This document shows positions 28,401 to 36,504 of a stretch of DNA of 64,000 nucleotides, piece by piece. The stretch is from assembly GCA_963823675.1 (NCBI GenBank), contig CAWGMT010000014.1, forward strand, positions 186,001 to 250,000, read 5' to 3'. Every line of letters begins with the position of its first letter. Position 1 is the stretch's first letter. The stretch comes from CAWGMT01 sp963823675 (GTDB lineage Bacteria; Planctomycetota; Planctomycetia; Isosphaerales; Isosphaeraceae). The notes beneath the pieces were generated by a model, which saw nothing but the letters and a program-made list of their open reading frames with translations, did no database searches and was not told where the DNA came from. The translations under genes and the position numbers were made by a program.

Positions 28401-29144
28401 CGCTTTCGCGAGCTCTTCGCGGCCGGACTTCTCGGCGTCCGCACGCGCTCTCTCACCCTGGGTCGCCTTCAGCTCATCGTCTCTTTGTTTGAGCTGTTTG
28501 GCCAACGCGTCCCGCTCCGCTCGCACCGAGGCCAGCTCCGTGGTCCGCGCCGCGGAGAGTTGGTCAAGTTGCTCCCTGAGCCGTTTCTTTTCAAATGCCT
28601 CTTGACCGTGGACCAGCCGAAGCCGCTCGAGCTCGGCCTCGAGCAGGTTGTGCGCAACCGAGAGCTTTTCAAACTCCGCCTGGAGCATCGCGCGCGCTGA
28701 GCGAAGCTTGTCGTACTTCTCATTGCCCCGTCTATCCTCGGTCGCAAGCGTCAGGAGGTCGTCGGCCGAGACCGAGAGTGAGACCGGCCCCGCCGCGGCC
28801 ACTGTGGGAGCGTGCTGCGTTTGCGGCGCCGCTTTGACCACGATTTCATGTTGGCATTGCTTGCAGCGGATCACTTGACCGATCTTGCTCGCCTTGACGG
28901 CCAAGCTGACTTTACAGTGCTCGCACACGACCTCAATTCGCTCGACATGCCGCGCAGGCTCCGCCGAAGGCGCGGTTGCAGGCGCGGTCGAAATTACCGC
29001 GGTTGGTTGCTCGGCCTCGGTCCCGATAAAGGTGCACTTGCATTGCTTGCAGGCGACGGTCTGACCGAGATAGATACGCCGGACCTTGAGTGCGCTCGAA
29101 CACTTTGGACAGATGCTGACGAAATGGGACTGTTCGTCGCTCAT
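25434..29144 (-). CDS. zinc-ribbon protein with seventeen 52-residue coiled-coil repeats
   Basis: This 1236-residue intact protein has two N-terminal zinc ribbons: SICPKCSSALK with VACKQCKC (residues 11-37) and VVCEHCKVS with VIRCKQCQHE (73-100). A helical lead-in spans 125-203. Seventeen full 52-residue repeats follow (204-1087), of the form LASVRAERDALAEQLKRRDD and ELKATQGERARADAEKSGRE. A partial eighteenth (to about 1118) and a unique coiled-coil tail close the protein. It has no signal peptide or membrane helix, so it is likely cytosolic and filamentous. Repeats 1-9 and 11-17 form two subfamilies, with repeat 10 intermediate. The function is unknown. The very regular repeats keep the antisense frame open too. 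Confidence 0.8.
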   Translation of the reverse strand: MSDEQSHFVSICPKCSSALKVRRIYLGQTVACKQCKCTFIGTEAEQPTAVISTAPATAPSAEPARHVERIEVVCEHCKVSLAVKASKIGQVIRCKQCQHEIVVKAAPQTQHAPTVAAAGPVSLSVSADDLLTLATEDRRGNEKYDKLRSARAMLQAEFEKLSVAHNLLEAELERLRLVHGQEAFEKKRLREQLDQLSAARTTELASVRAERDALAKQLKQRDDELKATQGERARADAEKSGREELAKALEERTTDLSSVRAERDALAGQLKQKDDELKATQGERERADAEKSGREELAKVLEERTTDLASVRAERDALAGQLKQRDDELKATQGERARADAEKSGREELAKALEERTTDLSSVRAERDALAEQLKQKDDELKATQGERARADAEKSGREQLAKALEERTTDLASLRAERDALAEQLKRRDDELKATQGERARADAEKSGREQLAKALEERTTDLASLRAERDALAGQLKQKDDELKAAQGERARADAEKSGREQLAKALEERTTDLASLRAERDALAEQLKRRDDELKATQGERARADAEKSGREQLAKALEERTTDLASVRAERDALAEQLKRRDDELKATQGERARADAEKSGREQLAKALEERTTDLASVRAERDALAEQLKRRDDELKATQGERARADAEKSGREQLAKALEERTADLASLRAERDALAEQLKRRDDELKATQRERERASAEQSRSEQLARTLEKRTTVLATVRAERDALADHLKQQEQELSATRGEKARADAEQSQREQLARKLEERTTGLAAISAERDALADHLKQQEQELSAARGEKARADAEQSRREQLARELEERTTDLAALRAERDSLVDQLKQREQELSAARGEKARADAEQSRREQLARELEERTTDLAALRAERDSLVDKLKQREQELSAARGEKGRADAEQSRREQLARELEERATGLAAVHAERDSLVDQLKRQEQELSTTRGEKARADAEQSQREQLARELEERTTGLAAVHAERDSLVDELKQREQELSAARGEKARADAEQSRREQLARELEERTTGLAAVHAERDSLVDQLKQREQELSAARGEKVRADAEQSRREQLARELEERTTGLAAVRAERDSLVDQLKQREQELSATRAEQLRADMERQAALTDIEQHRSRIARDQATYQTEIEGLRLTLDRARRDHQDELARRSAEFDKLSEQYRRLRDQLNATDLELNNLEAARDEIVKLSRQLGESERLQRDLSSALNGLGVRFDLGP
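25791..28535 (-). repeat. 156-bp tandem repeat array, 17.6 units
   Basis: In-frame 156-bp units encode the 52-residue coiled-coil repeats. Full units fill 25884-28535 and a partial unit extends to about 25791. Nucleotide identity between neighbouring units is visibly high, for example the runs around 27170-27650. This indicates recent unequal crossing-over and probable copy-number variation between strains. Confidence 0.9.
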
Positions 29145-29379
29145 GGGATTGGCTCAATGGTGCAAGACGGGCTGCCGCGACCTCACAATCAATTGTGAAT
29201 TGAGAACGCATGCGCGTAAAGGGGATGATTCGGCTCTTGCCCGCGGCGGTCACTGCCGCCAGGAAGGTTTTCAACCGACCGGCAGCACGACCCGCATCCG
29301 GCTCGAGAGTTGGGTTGGAACCCGGTGAGTACAGGCAAAAATCGCGAAGCCGTTAATGACCAAGCGAACTGACAGGCCA

Positions 29380-29670
29380 CTACGTCATCAACGCGATCCG
29401 CCGATTCGGGAAATCGAAGGTGATCCGGAAATCGGAACAGAGAACCTGCCCGAGGTTGCCCGCGCAGACCGGATCGGCGAAGCCGGCCCTGTGGCTAATA
29501 ACGCAGATCGAGCGGACGTTCTCGAACCGCCGGCCGGCAAAGTCCAACCACGGGATCGGACCGATCGCCGTTTCCATCGCTCCACCCGGCAGCGGTATCC
29601 TGGCCATGGTCATGCCTGGAGCGGCTGCAAGCGCGTAGCGCTGGGTGACCGGCGCGTTGAAGAGGACTCT
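29380..29670 (-). pseudogene. C-terminal remnant of a retropepsin-like aspartyl protease
   Basis: The reading frame VLFNAPVTQRYALAAAPG, GPIPWLDFAGRRFENVRS, GFADPVCAGNLGQVLC, RITFDFPNRRIALMT matches the C-terminal half of retropepsin-like aspartic proteases of the kind with GNIGGGxLRRFxVTFDYPRR endings. The N-terminal half with the catalytic DTG is missing; a stop codon lies directly upstream of VLFNAP. It is probably a decaying fragment. Family assignment comes from the end motif only. Confidence 0.45.
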
Positions 29671-29788
29671 CTACCATGATATAGCATTAAGAAGAGAAAA
29701 TCGATCAGGCCGTCGCTGAGCATCGGCACAGCGGCTCGGCTGGCGAACGTGGATGTTCATACGTTGCGTTTTATTTCGGAGGTGCTTT

Positions 29789-29971
29789 ATGCGAAAGCGC
29801 GTCTGGGCGGCTGTCGCGGCCCTGGCTATCCTTGGAGTCGGCGGTCTGGTTTACGCTCACAGCGTCCGGACCCACGCAGATCTGGAGAAGAGTAACACCT
29901 CGGCTTCGACGGCCGGCGAGCCGTCATGCCCCTTGGGCTGGTTGCTGAACCAGTGCCATCTTGGGCATTAG
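29789..29971 (+). CDS. small secreted protein
   Basis: This 60-residue protein starts with MRKRVWAAVAALAILGVGGL and VYAHS, a clear signal peptide. A short mature part ends CPLGWLLNQCHLGH, with two cysteines. GGAGG lies seven bases before the ATG at 29789. An intrinsic terminator follows at 30044. I associate it with a group of short planctomycete exported peptides with a CPL-type Cys motif; the function is unknown. It is a monocistronic unit with its own terminator, which supports a real gene. Confidence 0.65.
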   Translation: MRKRVWAAVAALAILGVGGLVYAHSVRTHADLEKSNTSASTAGEPSCPLGWLLNQCHLGH

Positions 29972-30043
29972 CATCTGGTTCCTGATGCCAAGGCATTCGT
30001 GGACCCAGACTTAAAATCTAGGCACAGATAAGTTACCGGAAGA

Positions 30044-30074
30044 GTCGTCTTTCGCGGAGCGAAAGGCGACTTTT
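30044..30074 (+). terminator. intrinsic terminator
   Basis: Stem GTCGTCTTTCG pairs with CGAAAGGCGAC (11 bp, one G-U pair), loop CGGAG, followed by TTTTATTGTT. It lies 72 bp after the small secreted protein. Confidence 0.8.
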
Positions 30075-30139
30075 ATTGTTGCGCAGCGCCTAATTTGCTC
30101 AAGGCACGCCACATCTACCCCTTCGATAAGGCGCCGTCC

Positions 30140-31231
30140 ATGTGGATCTCTGCCATGCGATTCCCGGCGCGACTGATGTTGCGTCGTATCCTGGCTGCCG
30201 TTCTCTGCGGCGCGGCCTCGACGGCGAACCTGGGGGCCGATGAGCCGCCGCGGCCGCCGACCGGCGAGGTTCGCCTCGCAGGCGGCCGTGTCGTCGATTA
30301 CACCATCCACTTCGACCGAAACTCGTTGCAGGACAGCGTGCGGCTTGGGAACCGCCTGGTCGGCCTGACGTCTTCGGGCGCCTTCCTGCGCTTCGACCTG
30401 CCCGCGGTCCTCCTCGTTCGGGAGCGGATCGGATTCGAGGACTCTGGACGGAACGAAGGCGACGTCGCACAGCCTCCCAGGCCAGCTCGGCGCTTCAGGC
30501 GTTTATGCCGTGCAGAACACGTCCGAGGGGCCCCTCTTCTCTGAGGCCGACGACCGGCTTCCTATCTGGGCCTTCCGCTCGAACGGCTGGGAAATCGCTT
30601 CGCTCGCACCGCCCTTCGAGGTCGACCCGGCCAGCGCCTTGGCGGGTCTCGAGCAGGACACGCAGACCTGGTACGAAACCCACGTGCTCGCGGGCCCCGG
30701 CGGAGAGATCTACACCGTCAGCGGAACGAACGGCGAAGGGAGGCGCACGACGGCCCACCGTGTACACGGTAAGCCCGAACGGCTGGGCCGGGAATCGTCG
30801 TCGCTGGACCCGTCGTCATGTTTCGCCACGGGCGACGGCACACTCTGGAACGCCAATTACACTGACCTGAAGCGGTTTGATAATGGCCGGTGGAAGACCG
30901 TGTTTCAGTGGCCGCAGCCGGAGAAACCTTCACGACTGATCGAGCAGGGTCGAGGAATAACAGCGATTCAGTGGCCGCGGGTAGAGCGACCTTCGCGGCT
31001 GAATCCGCTCAAAACAACCGGTCCGCCGTGGCTGCTTCTTGGACGTTTCCCGCATGGCCTCTGGCAACTGCGCCACGGTGCGCATGGCGACGATCCGCGA
31101 CTCACCCGGGTCGAGATCCGCGGCGGAACGAGGTCAACGCCCTGGTACCCGACCCGCGCCATGAAGACGGTGTCATCGTTGCGCTCGGCGCGCGAGGAGT
31201 CGTGTTCGTTCGGGCGATGCACAAGCCGTGA
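30140..31231 (+). CDS. secreted hypothetical protein (several frameshifts)
   Basis: MWISAMRFPARLMLRRILAA opens a signal peptide ending near STANLGADEPP. The protein continues through at least three frame changes (near 30450-30510, 30760 and 31120). It reads in turn GEVRLAGGRVVDYTIHFDRN, then FSEADDRLPIWAFRSNGWEI, ATGDGTLWNANYTDLKRFDN and GVIVALGARGVVFVRAMHKP at the end. The alternation of short Gly/Trp-rich strands (SGTNG.., GDGTLW..) suggests a beta-propeller. No catalytic motif was seen. It could equally be a decayed gene; the number of breaks is high but the segments stay collinear. Terminator downstream at 31328. Confidence 0.5.
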
Positions 31232-31327
31232 TGACATTTCACCCCTCTTGACTCGCAATCCCGGACGGTCTACGCTGGAATTGGTGCGTCGGGCTCAAGT
31301 CGGGCCCGACTCGGCTAGGTCACGCAG

Positions 31328-31366
31328 GCCCCACCCCGCGACTTCACGCGGGGGCGGGGCTTTTTT
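31328..31366 (+). terminator. intrinsic terminator
   Basis: GCCCCACCCCGCG (31328-31340), loop ACTTCA, CGCGGGGGCGGGGC (31347-31360), then TTTTTTG. This strong GC-rich stem with a six-T tract ends the transcript of the gene stopping at 31231. Confidence 0.85.
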
Positions 31367-31475
31367 GTTTACCCCACTTACCGGCTTGAGGTCCGACTTC
31401 ACGTAACTCGAGTCTGAATTCGCGTACGACTCACGACCGGTCGAGCGCCTGGCTCGACGCAGGGGGCCAATCACC

Positions 31476-32498
31476 ATGGCGACAGCAAGCGATCGACGGC
31501 GTTTTTTCCATGCGGCCTTGCGGGGGGCCGTGGGGGCCGGGGCAGCGCTCAGCCTGGAGGAAAACATCCTTCGGGCCGCCTTGCAGCAGCCCGCAAGCAG
31601 CCAGAAGCAATCCGGGCAGACCAGGCCGCTGGAGACTCTTCCCTGCGGCAAGCTCGGCAAATTGACGATCAGCCGCCTGATCATGGGCGGCAACCTGATC
31701 GGCGGTTACGCTCACAGCCGCGACCTCTTGTACGTCTCCCGCCTGCTGCGTGCCTACAACACCGAGAGCAAGATTTTCGAGACGCTCGCCCTGGCGGAGC
31801 GCTCCGGCATCACCATGATCCAGCTCAACCCAGGATGTTTGGATTTCGTGGAGCGCTATCGCAAGGAGCGCGGCGGTAAGATCCAGGTGATGGTCTGTGT
31901 CGACGCCGACCCGACGGCAGCGAGCCAGGTCCGCGACCAGGTTCAGGAACTGGTCGGCCGGGGTGCCGACGCCCTTTACAGCCACGGCGAGCGAACCGAT
32001 CGTTGCGTGATGAACGGCAACATCGACGTCGTCGGCCGCGTGGTCGAGTTGATCAAGGCCGCGGGCGTACCCGCGGGAATCGGCAGCCACTCGCTCGAGA
32101 CCCCGATTGCCAGCCAGCGCCATCAGCTCAACCCCGATTTCTACGTAAAGACCCTGCACCCGGATTCCTACTGGTCTGCCACACCGTCCGAAGACCGCGA
32201 GGAATGGTGTTGGTACAAGGGCTCGAGCCAGGACCACAATCGTTATCACGACAACATGTTCTGCCTCGACCCGGGAAAGACCGTCGACTTCATGCAGAGC
32301 GTCGACAAACCGTGGTTCGCCTTCAAGGTGATGGCGGCCGGCGCGATTTCACCCCAGATCGGGTTCAATTTCGCGTACAAGAACGGGGCCGACTTCATCA
32401 TCGCGGGGATGTTCGACTTTCAGGTTACCGATGACCTGGCGATCGCCAGCAAGGCCCTGCGGCGCGCTCAGAAGCGGGCTCGACCGTGGCGGGCGTGA
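31476..32498 (+). CDS. Tat-exported TIM-barrel (aldo/keto-reductase-like) protein
   Basis: This 340-residue intact protein starts MATASDRRRFFHAALRGAVG, a twin-arginine signal. The body looks like a TIM barrel: LETLPCGKLGKLTISRLIMG with GGNLIGGYAHSRDLLYVSRL, a GITMIQLNPGCLDF strand, then IQVMVCVDADP and VPAGIGSHSLETPI. Similar planctomycete proteins are usually labelled as Tat-signal proteins related to aldo/keto reductases. The catalytic Tyr/Lys tetrad is not evident, so enzymatic function is uncertain. It is the first gene after a strong terminator and is likely monocistronic. Confidence 0.7.
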   Translation: MATASDRRRFFHAALRGAVGAGAALSLEENILRAALQQPASSQKQSGQTRPLETLPCGKLGKLTISRLIMGGNLIGGYAHSRDLLYVSRLLRAYNTESKIFETLALAERSGITMIQLNPGCLDFVERYRKERGGKIQVMVCVDADPTAASQVRDQVQELVGRGADALYSHGERTDRCVMNGNIDVVGRVVELIKAAGVPAGIGSHSLETPIASQRHQLNPDFYVKTLHPDSYWSATPSEDREEWCWYKGSSQDHNRYHDNMFCLDPGKTVDFMQSVDKPWFAFKVMAAGAISPQIGFNFAYKNGADFIIAGMFDFQVTDDLAIASKALRRAQKRARPWRA

Positions 32499-32707
32499 CC
32501 GCGCCCGCTGGTATCTGCCCGATCCGACGGCTTCGAAATTGCCCCTTGATGTCCAGGGCGCTTATTTGTTCTCTCGCACAGCGACGACCGGGGCCCTGCG
32601 CGTCATAACGCTCGTCCGGCCAGCCGTGCCGACGGTCGTTTGATCCTGAAGACCGCGTGCGTGTACAATGACGGTACGTTCGGCCTCGATGAAGAGTTTC
32701 AGAGAAG

Positions 32708-32977
32708 ATGAGTCAGGACTCGGAGTGCCTGCCGATGGCCACGCGTGAACAAGTTCGAAGGATGCAGACTGCCCAACCGTTTCGTCCCTTTCTTGTCAAG
32801 CTGGCTGACGGCCGGCAGTTTGAGGTACGGCACCCGGAGTTGATTTCCTGCGATGTCAGAGGTCGTGAAATGTTCCTCAGCGACGAGGAACGGACGCATT
32901 ACATCGAGATGCTCCTGGTTGCCGAGATCATCAACTCCCCGTCCGGGGCCGTTCCAGCCCAAGACAACGGCGGGTAG
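32708..32977 (+). CDS. small conserved hypothetical protein
   Basis: This 89-residue protein contains MATREQVRRMQTAQPFRPFL and VKLADGRQFEVRHPELISC. This matches a short planctomycete protein type I recall (QPFRPFxVxLxDGRxxEVRHPE). It has no signal peptide. The start may be 32708 (AGAGAAG immediately upstream) or the internal ATG at 32735. The function is unknown. Confidence 0.6.
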   Translation: MSQDSECLPMATREQVRRMQTAQPFRPFLVKLADGRQFEVRHPELISCDVRGREMFLSDEERTHYIEMLLVAEIINSPSGAVPAQDNGG

Positions 32978-33211
32978 TGCAGTCGCAACACTCAGCCCAG
33001 AGTCCCGGGCGGGCAATTGTCGAGACCCGATCGATAGCCTAGAATGGCGGCCGCGACACGGCGCATTCTGGCCTGACACTCCGAATGTGTCGCGAGGATG
33101 AACCGAAACTCGTTCAATTTCAGGACGCCCGCAACGATGGCGACGCCGACCGCAAGGCCACCGAGGACCAGCGCGTATCTGAAAGCAGTCAACGCGGGTG
33201 CGACAACGATG

Positions 33212-33703
33212 AGAAGGTTTCTGGTCAAGGCTTGTGTCGTCCTCTTCATCACCGGCTTGGCGGCCAACGTGATGACCGTACTTTCTGCTTGGCGAAACCG
33301 CGACGCGGAATTGATTCGAAGTCTGGACGACGTGCGCGGGCTAATCAGCCGGGCCTATGAATTTCGGCAGGCTACGGGAGAATATCCACGCTCGCTTGCG
33401 GAGCTGCGGCCAATCGCCGGAGACGTGATCTCAAATCACGTGAAAAACAACTTACGGGACGACAATGATTTCTGCGCCAGTTGGTGTTGGACCTACCTCC
33501 ACAGAGGAGACGTGAGACCCCCGATTCTCCGTAGATACGTCGGCGACCATGGTTATCTCATGTACGAGTTTTCCCCATCATCCGGATATTGCTATCCCAA
33601 AAACGTCGACGAGGGTTGGGTCATCACCAGCGAAGGAAGCAAACGTTATCTCCGATCGTTCTTTCACAAGAACGACGGTCCCTCTGCGAGGAGGGACCGA
33701 TGA
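33212..33703 (+). CDS. hypothetical membrane protein
   Basis: This 163-residue protein from the ATG at 33212 has an N-terminal membrane helix (FLVKACVVLFITGLAANVMT). A soluble part follows with LIRSLDDVRGLISRAYEFRQ and a Cys-containing middle (FCASWCWTY), then a beta-rich end (GYLMYEFSPSSGYCYPK). The ORF is open to 33098, but the residues before MRRFLVK look non-native. A single-pass envelope protein is inferred; the family is not recognised. Confidence 0.55.
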   Translation, partial: RRFLVKACVVLFITGLAANVMTVLSAWRNRDAELIRSLDDVRGLISRAYEFRQATGEYPRSLAELRPIAGDVISNHVKNNLRDDNDFCASWCWTYLHRGDVRPPILRRYVGDHGYLMYEFSPSSGYCYPKNVDEGWVITSEGSKRYLRSFFHKNDGPSARRDR

Positions 33704-34449
33704 ACCGGGGATCGAAGCTCACACCGAAGCCAGAGGAAGCGTCGGAATTCGTCCCGCCGCGACAGGATCGAAATCTTGATGCACAATCACGTTTCTCCAG
33801 TCGATCAACAACAGCCCAGCCACATCGACACGCAGACCAACTGCCAAGGACATGCATAGCAACGGCAGATCGGTCCCACACTTTGGAATTAGCGAGAGCC
33901 GCTGGAATCGCATAGCAATCCCGATGCGCTCTTGGAACCAAGCTCGAAGATTTTGCCCGGCGATTGGTGGGAGGATCTGCCGAGCCAGACATTGCTCTCG
34001 AATCAGAATCCGTTCGGCACAAACGGGTCAGGGATCCGTGTCGGATTCGATCTCAGGGAAACGGTCGCGGTGGCAATGCATGTCCCTTTCAGTTGCTCGA
34101 CAAAGGCGCCCTCATCGATGGCTGTCTCTCAAGAACGTCTCAAGCTGGGCCACGATAGCGACACGGCGACGAAACTAGCGAATTCCGAGGATCGGAGACT
34201 TGAAAGGCCGACTGGGGATAGGTAATATACGTAGCTCAGGTAGATTAAGTAGGGCTGAAAGGGTACAGGTGGGCGCAGCCCAAGAGCGGTCGCGTTACCC
34301 TGGAGTAACGGCACGCGCCGCGTGCGCGGATCGGCCGCGCGTGCCGTGTCGCGGCCCGAGCTCCGATGTTTCCAAGCGAATTCGGGCCCTGCGAAGATCC
34401 CAATTGTCGTCCGATCGGTTCGTCGTGTTCGCTATCAACGGGGTTGTCG
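33704..34449. other. gene-free region holding dispersed repeat copy 1
   Basis: About 745 bp carries no gene I can support. It contains repeat copy 1 at 33895-34085 and an A/T-richer patch at 34220-34260 (ATATACGTAGCTCAGG). ORFs across the repeat exist on both strands but do not resemble a known protein. Confidence 0.5.
33895..34085 (+). repeat. dispersed repeat, copy 1
   Basis: This 190-bp segment is about as similar to 43995-44184 as a mildly diverged duplicate. Shared stretches include AGCTCGAAGATTTTGCC, GGCGATTGGTGGGAGGATCT, GCCGAGCCAGACAT and CGGATTCGATCTCAG, ending GAAACGGTCGCGG. The last 44 bp are also present as a third partial copy at 36971-37014. All three have the same orientation. 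Both long copies stay open in one plus-strand frame (LEPSSKILPGDWWEDLPSQT), which may mark a former coding sequence. Confidence 0.8.
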
Positions 34450-36030
34450 ATGAAATCTTGCGCTGCCAACTGGCTGACCCGGGCGTTCCAGTGCTTACTG
34501 GAGGATTCGAATCGCGGTTCACGCGCTGGAGGGCTGCGCTTCGCGCCGCCGCGAGTGGAGGCCCTCGAGAGCCGCGAGCTATTAAGCACCGCGAGCGGCG
34601 TCTGGAATTTCGTGAGCGCGCCGCAGCTTCAGCCAATGAAAGTGAACGTGCTGACGCTCGAAGCCGACGCGTCCATCAATCCGATCTTCATCTCGCCTTA
34701 CGACCAATCACCCGACCCCAGTTATCTGGTTGGCCAGACCGGCCCGCTCATGACCGACGGCGCCGGGAATCCGATCTGGTTTCACCCTCTTTCGAGCAAC
34801 AACAGCCTGCTGGCGTTCGGCTTTCAAGCCCAGACCTTGTTCGGCAAGCCGGTGTTGACCTGGTGGCAGGGAACGGTCGCGGGAATTGTACCGAGCAAGT
34901 TGCCCCCGGGCACGCCGCTGGGGGGCGAGTTCGTCATCTACAATCAACACTACCAAGAGATCATGTCGGTCAAAGCACCCAAGGGATTCGCGATGGACGA
35001 GCACGAAATGCTGATCACGCCGCAAGGGGACGCCTATTTCTTCGGATTGCAGGACGTGAGCGCGAATCTGACCCCCTACGGCGGTCTGGCAAACGGGTCG
35101 TATTACGACCCTGTAATCTTCGAAGTGAATCTGCGGACTGGGAAGGTGATCTTCTCCTGGGACATGGCTGCGCATGTCCCGTTGAGCGATTCGGTGGTCC
35201 CTGTTCCCACGACGCCGGGTGTCGCGTGGGACCCTTACCATACCAATTCGATCGACGTCAGTCCCGACGGCTCGCAAATCCTGGTTTCCGCGCGCAACAC
35301 GTGGGGGATCTATGACGTCAGCCACGCGACGGGGCAGATTCTCTGGCAGATCGGGGGCAAGCAGAATCAGTTCACCATGCCGTCGGACCTCGTGACGGGC
35401 CCATACGACTCGGCGTTCCAATTCCAGCATGATGCGCGCTTCGTGCCTGGAGGAATCAGCCTCTTCGACGACGGCGGCATCGGCGTGCCGCCCGACGGCG
35501 GTCCCTACGGCCCCGGGCGCGGCTTGATCTTGGACCTCGACCTCCAAAACCATACCGTAAGTCCCGCAAGTCAGGCTTACTACCATGACCCGGCGCCGTA
35601 TCCGAACAGTCAAGGTAGCATGCGAGTTCTCGCAAACGGCGATGTGCTCGTCGGCTGGGGATCGGATTCGCAAGCCAGCGGAGAGTTGGCTTCCTATTAC
35701 ACCGAGTATTCCCCCAGTGGGTCGGTTCTCGCAGATTTCGTCCTGGCCGGCGAAGACATTTCCTACCGCGCTGTCAGCAGTCCGTGGGTGGGGATTCCGC
35801 TCACGAAGCCGGCGGCGGCGGTCACGGAGGCGAACGGCGACGCAACCGTGTACGCCTCGTGGAACGGCTCGACACAGACGGTCGCCTGGAAGTTGTTCGC
35901 CGGCAGCACGCGGGCATCGCTCAAGCCGGTTTCGATCACATCGCGCACGGGCTTTGAGACGGCGATTTCAACCACATCGAAAGGGCCCTTCTACGAGGTC
36001 AAGGCGCTGGCGCTCGCGACAAGGTACTGA
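34450..36030 (+). CDS. secreted arylsulfotransferase-like (ASST) protein
   Basis: This 526-residue intact protein starts at MKSCAANWLTRAFQCLLE and carries the LEPR-XLL-type motif VEALESRELLST near residue 45, which marks many exported planctomycete proteins. The body has ASST-type propeller features: GFAMDEHEMLITPQGDAYFF near residue 180, TNSIDVSPDGSQILVSARNT, IYDVSHATGQILWQIGGKQN and FQFQHDARFVPGG. It corresponds to the Arylsulfotran_2 group (PF14269). The His residues in DEHEM and QHDAR are candidates for the active site. True sulfotransfer activity is unproven. Confidence 0.78.
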   Translation: MKSCAANWLTRAFQCLLEDSNRGSRAGGLRFAPPRVEALESRELLSTASGVWNFVSAPQLQPMKVNVLTLEADASINPIFISPYDQSPDPSYLVGQTGPLMTDGAGNPIWFHPLSSNNSLLAFGFQAQTLFGKPVLTWWQGTVAGIVPSKLPPGTPLGGEFVIYNQHYQEIMSVKAPKGFAMDEHEMLITPQGDAYFFGLQDVSANLTPYGGLANGSYYDPVIFEVNLRTGKVIFSWDMAAHVPLSDSVVPVPTTPGVAWDPYHTNSIDVSPDGSQILVSARNTWGIYDVSHATGQILWQIGGKQNQFTMPSDLVTGPYDSAFQFQHDARFVPGGISLFDDGGIGVPPDGGPYGPGRGLILDLDLQNHTVSPASQAYYHDPAPYPNSQGSMRVLANGDVLVGWGSDSQASGELASYYTEYSPSGSVLADFVLAGEDISYRAVSSPWVGIPLTKPAAAVTEANGDATVYASWNGSTQTVAWKLFAGSTRASLKPVSITSRTGFETAISTTSKGPFYEVKALALATRY

Positions 36031-36348
36031 AAACCTCCGCCATAATCCGCGCCTAAGGCCGGGTACGTTGACGACTAAACGGGGTTTGGCGGTCTTGGGA
36101 GGCCGCGGCTGGCGCCGTGAAAAGTTAGGCTTGCACGGCTCCTGAGAGCCTTTGACGAAGTGCAGCTTTTGTTGCGCTTCGAGGTCGCGTTTGTTGTGCG
36201 CGGGTCTCCGGACCCCGCACGAGTGCCCGACCGGAGGTCTCCGTACGTCGGAGTGTGCCCTGGGAGCGCAAATGCCTTTGGACACAGGGTGTATGGCGAT
36301 CCCGGGAGACCTTCGGTCAGATTGCAACGCCAGATCGGTCCCACTCTC
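36031..36348. other. gene-free region with palindromic segments
   Basis: 318 bp after the ASST-like gene. It holds GGGTCTCCGGACCC (stem GGGTC/GACCC) near 36208 and an adjacent CGGAGGTCTCCG, consistent with short palindromic repeats. Near 36330 it contains GATCGGTCCCAC, a string also present just upstream of dispersed repeat copy 1. No gene seen. Confidence 0.45.
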
Positions 36349-36504
36349 TTAGAGGTAGTTCACTTCGACCAGGGTTATCGCCGAAATGTAGAGCTTGCCA
36401 GACTGTGCGGCCGTGGTGAGCGCGGCATCCGCGGCGGGTGAGAGCCGTGCGGTGTCGAACAGGAACCACACGATCGCATGCGTATCGGCGAGGACATCGC
36501 TCAT
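36349..36504 (-). pseudogene. vapC: VapC-type PIN toxin, truncated after ~51 residues
   Basis: The start MSDVLADTHAIVWFLFDTAR and LSPAADAALTTAAQSG with LYISAITLVEVNYL are the N-terminal third of a VapC PIN-domain ribonuclease. The first catalytic Asp (DTHAIVW) and the Glu (VEVNYL) are present. It ends at a stop directly after YL, where about 130 residues are normal, and the downstream DNA is repeat-like. The remaining acidic residues are lost, so it should be inactive. Its ATG overlaps the antitoxin stop by 4 bp. Confidence 0.75.

Noticed and set aside
25791..28535. CRISPR-like array
   Set aside because: The repeat units are 156 bp, contiguous and coding, with no spacers. No other array-like spacing was seen in the window.
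25735..28605. 956-residue plus-strand ORF opposite the coiled-coil gene
   Set aside because: It is a Ser/Arg/Ala-rich mirror of the 156-bp repeats. Repetition keeps all units open once one is. The minus strand has the zinc ribbons and coherent coiled coil.
32992..33267. Minus-strand ORF with a hydrophobic helix (YALVLGGLAVGVAIVAGVL) and HSECQARMRRVAAAI
   Set aside because: It looks somewhat protein-like and could be a fragment, but it overlaps the start of the better supported plus-strand membrane protein and has no start signal.
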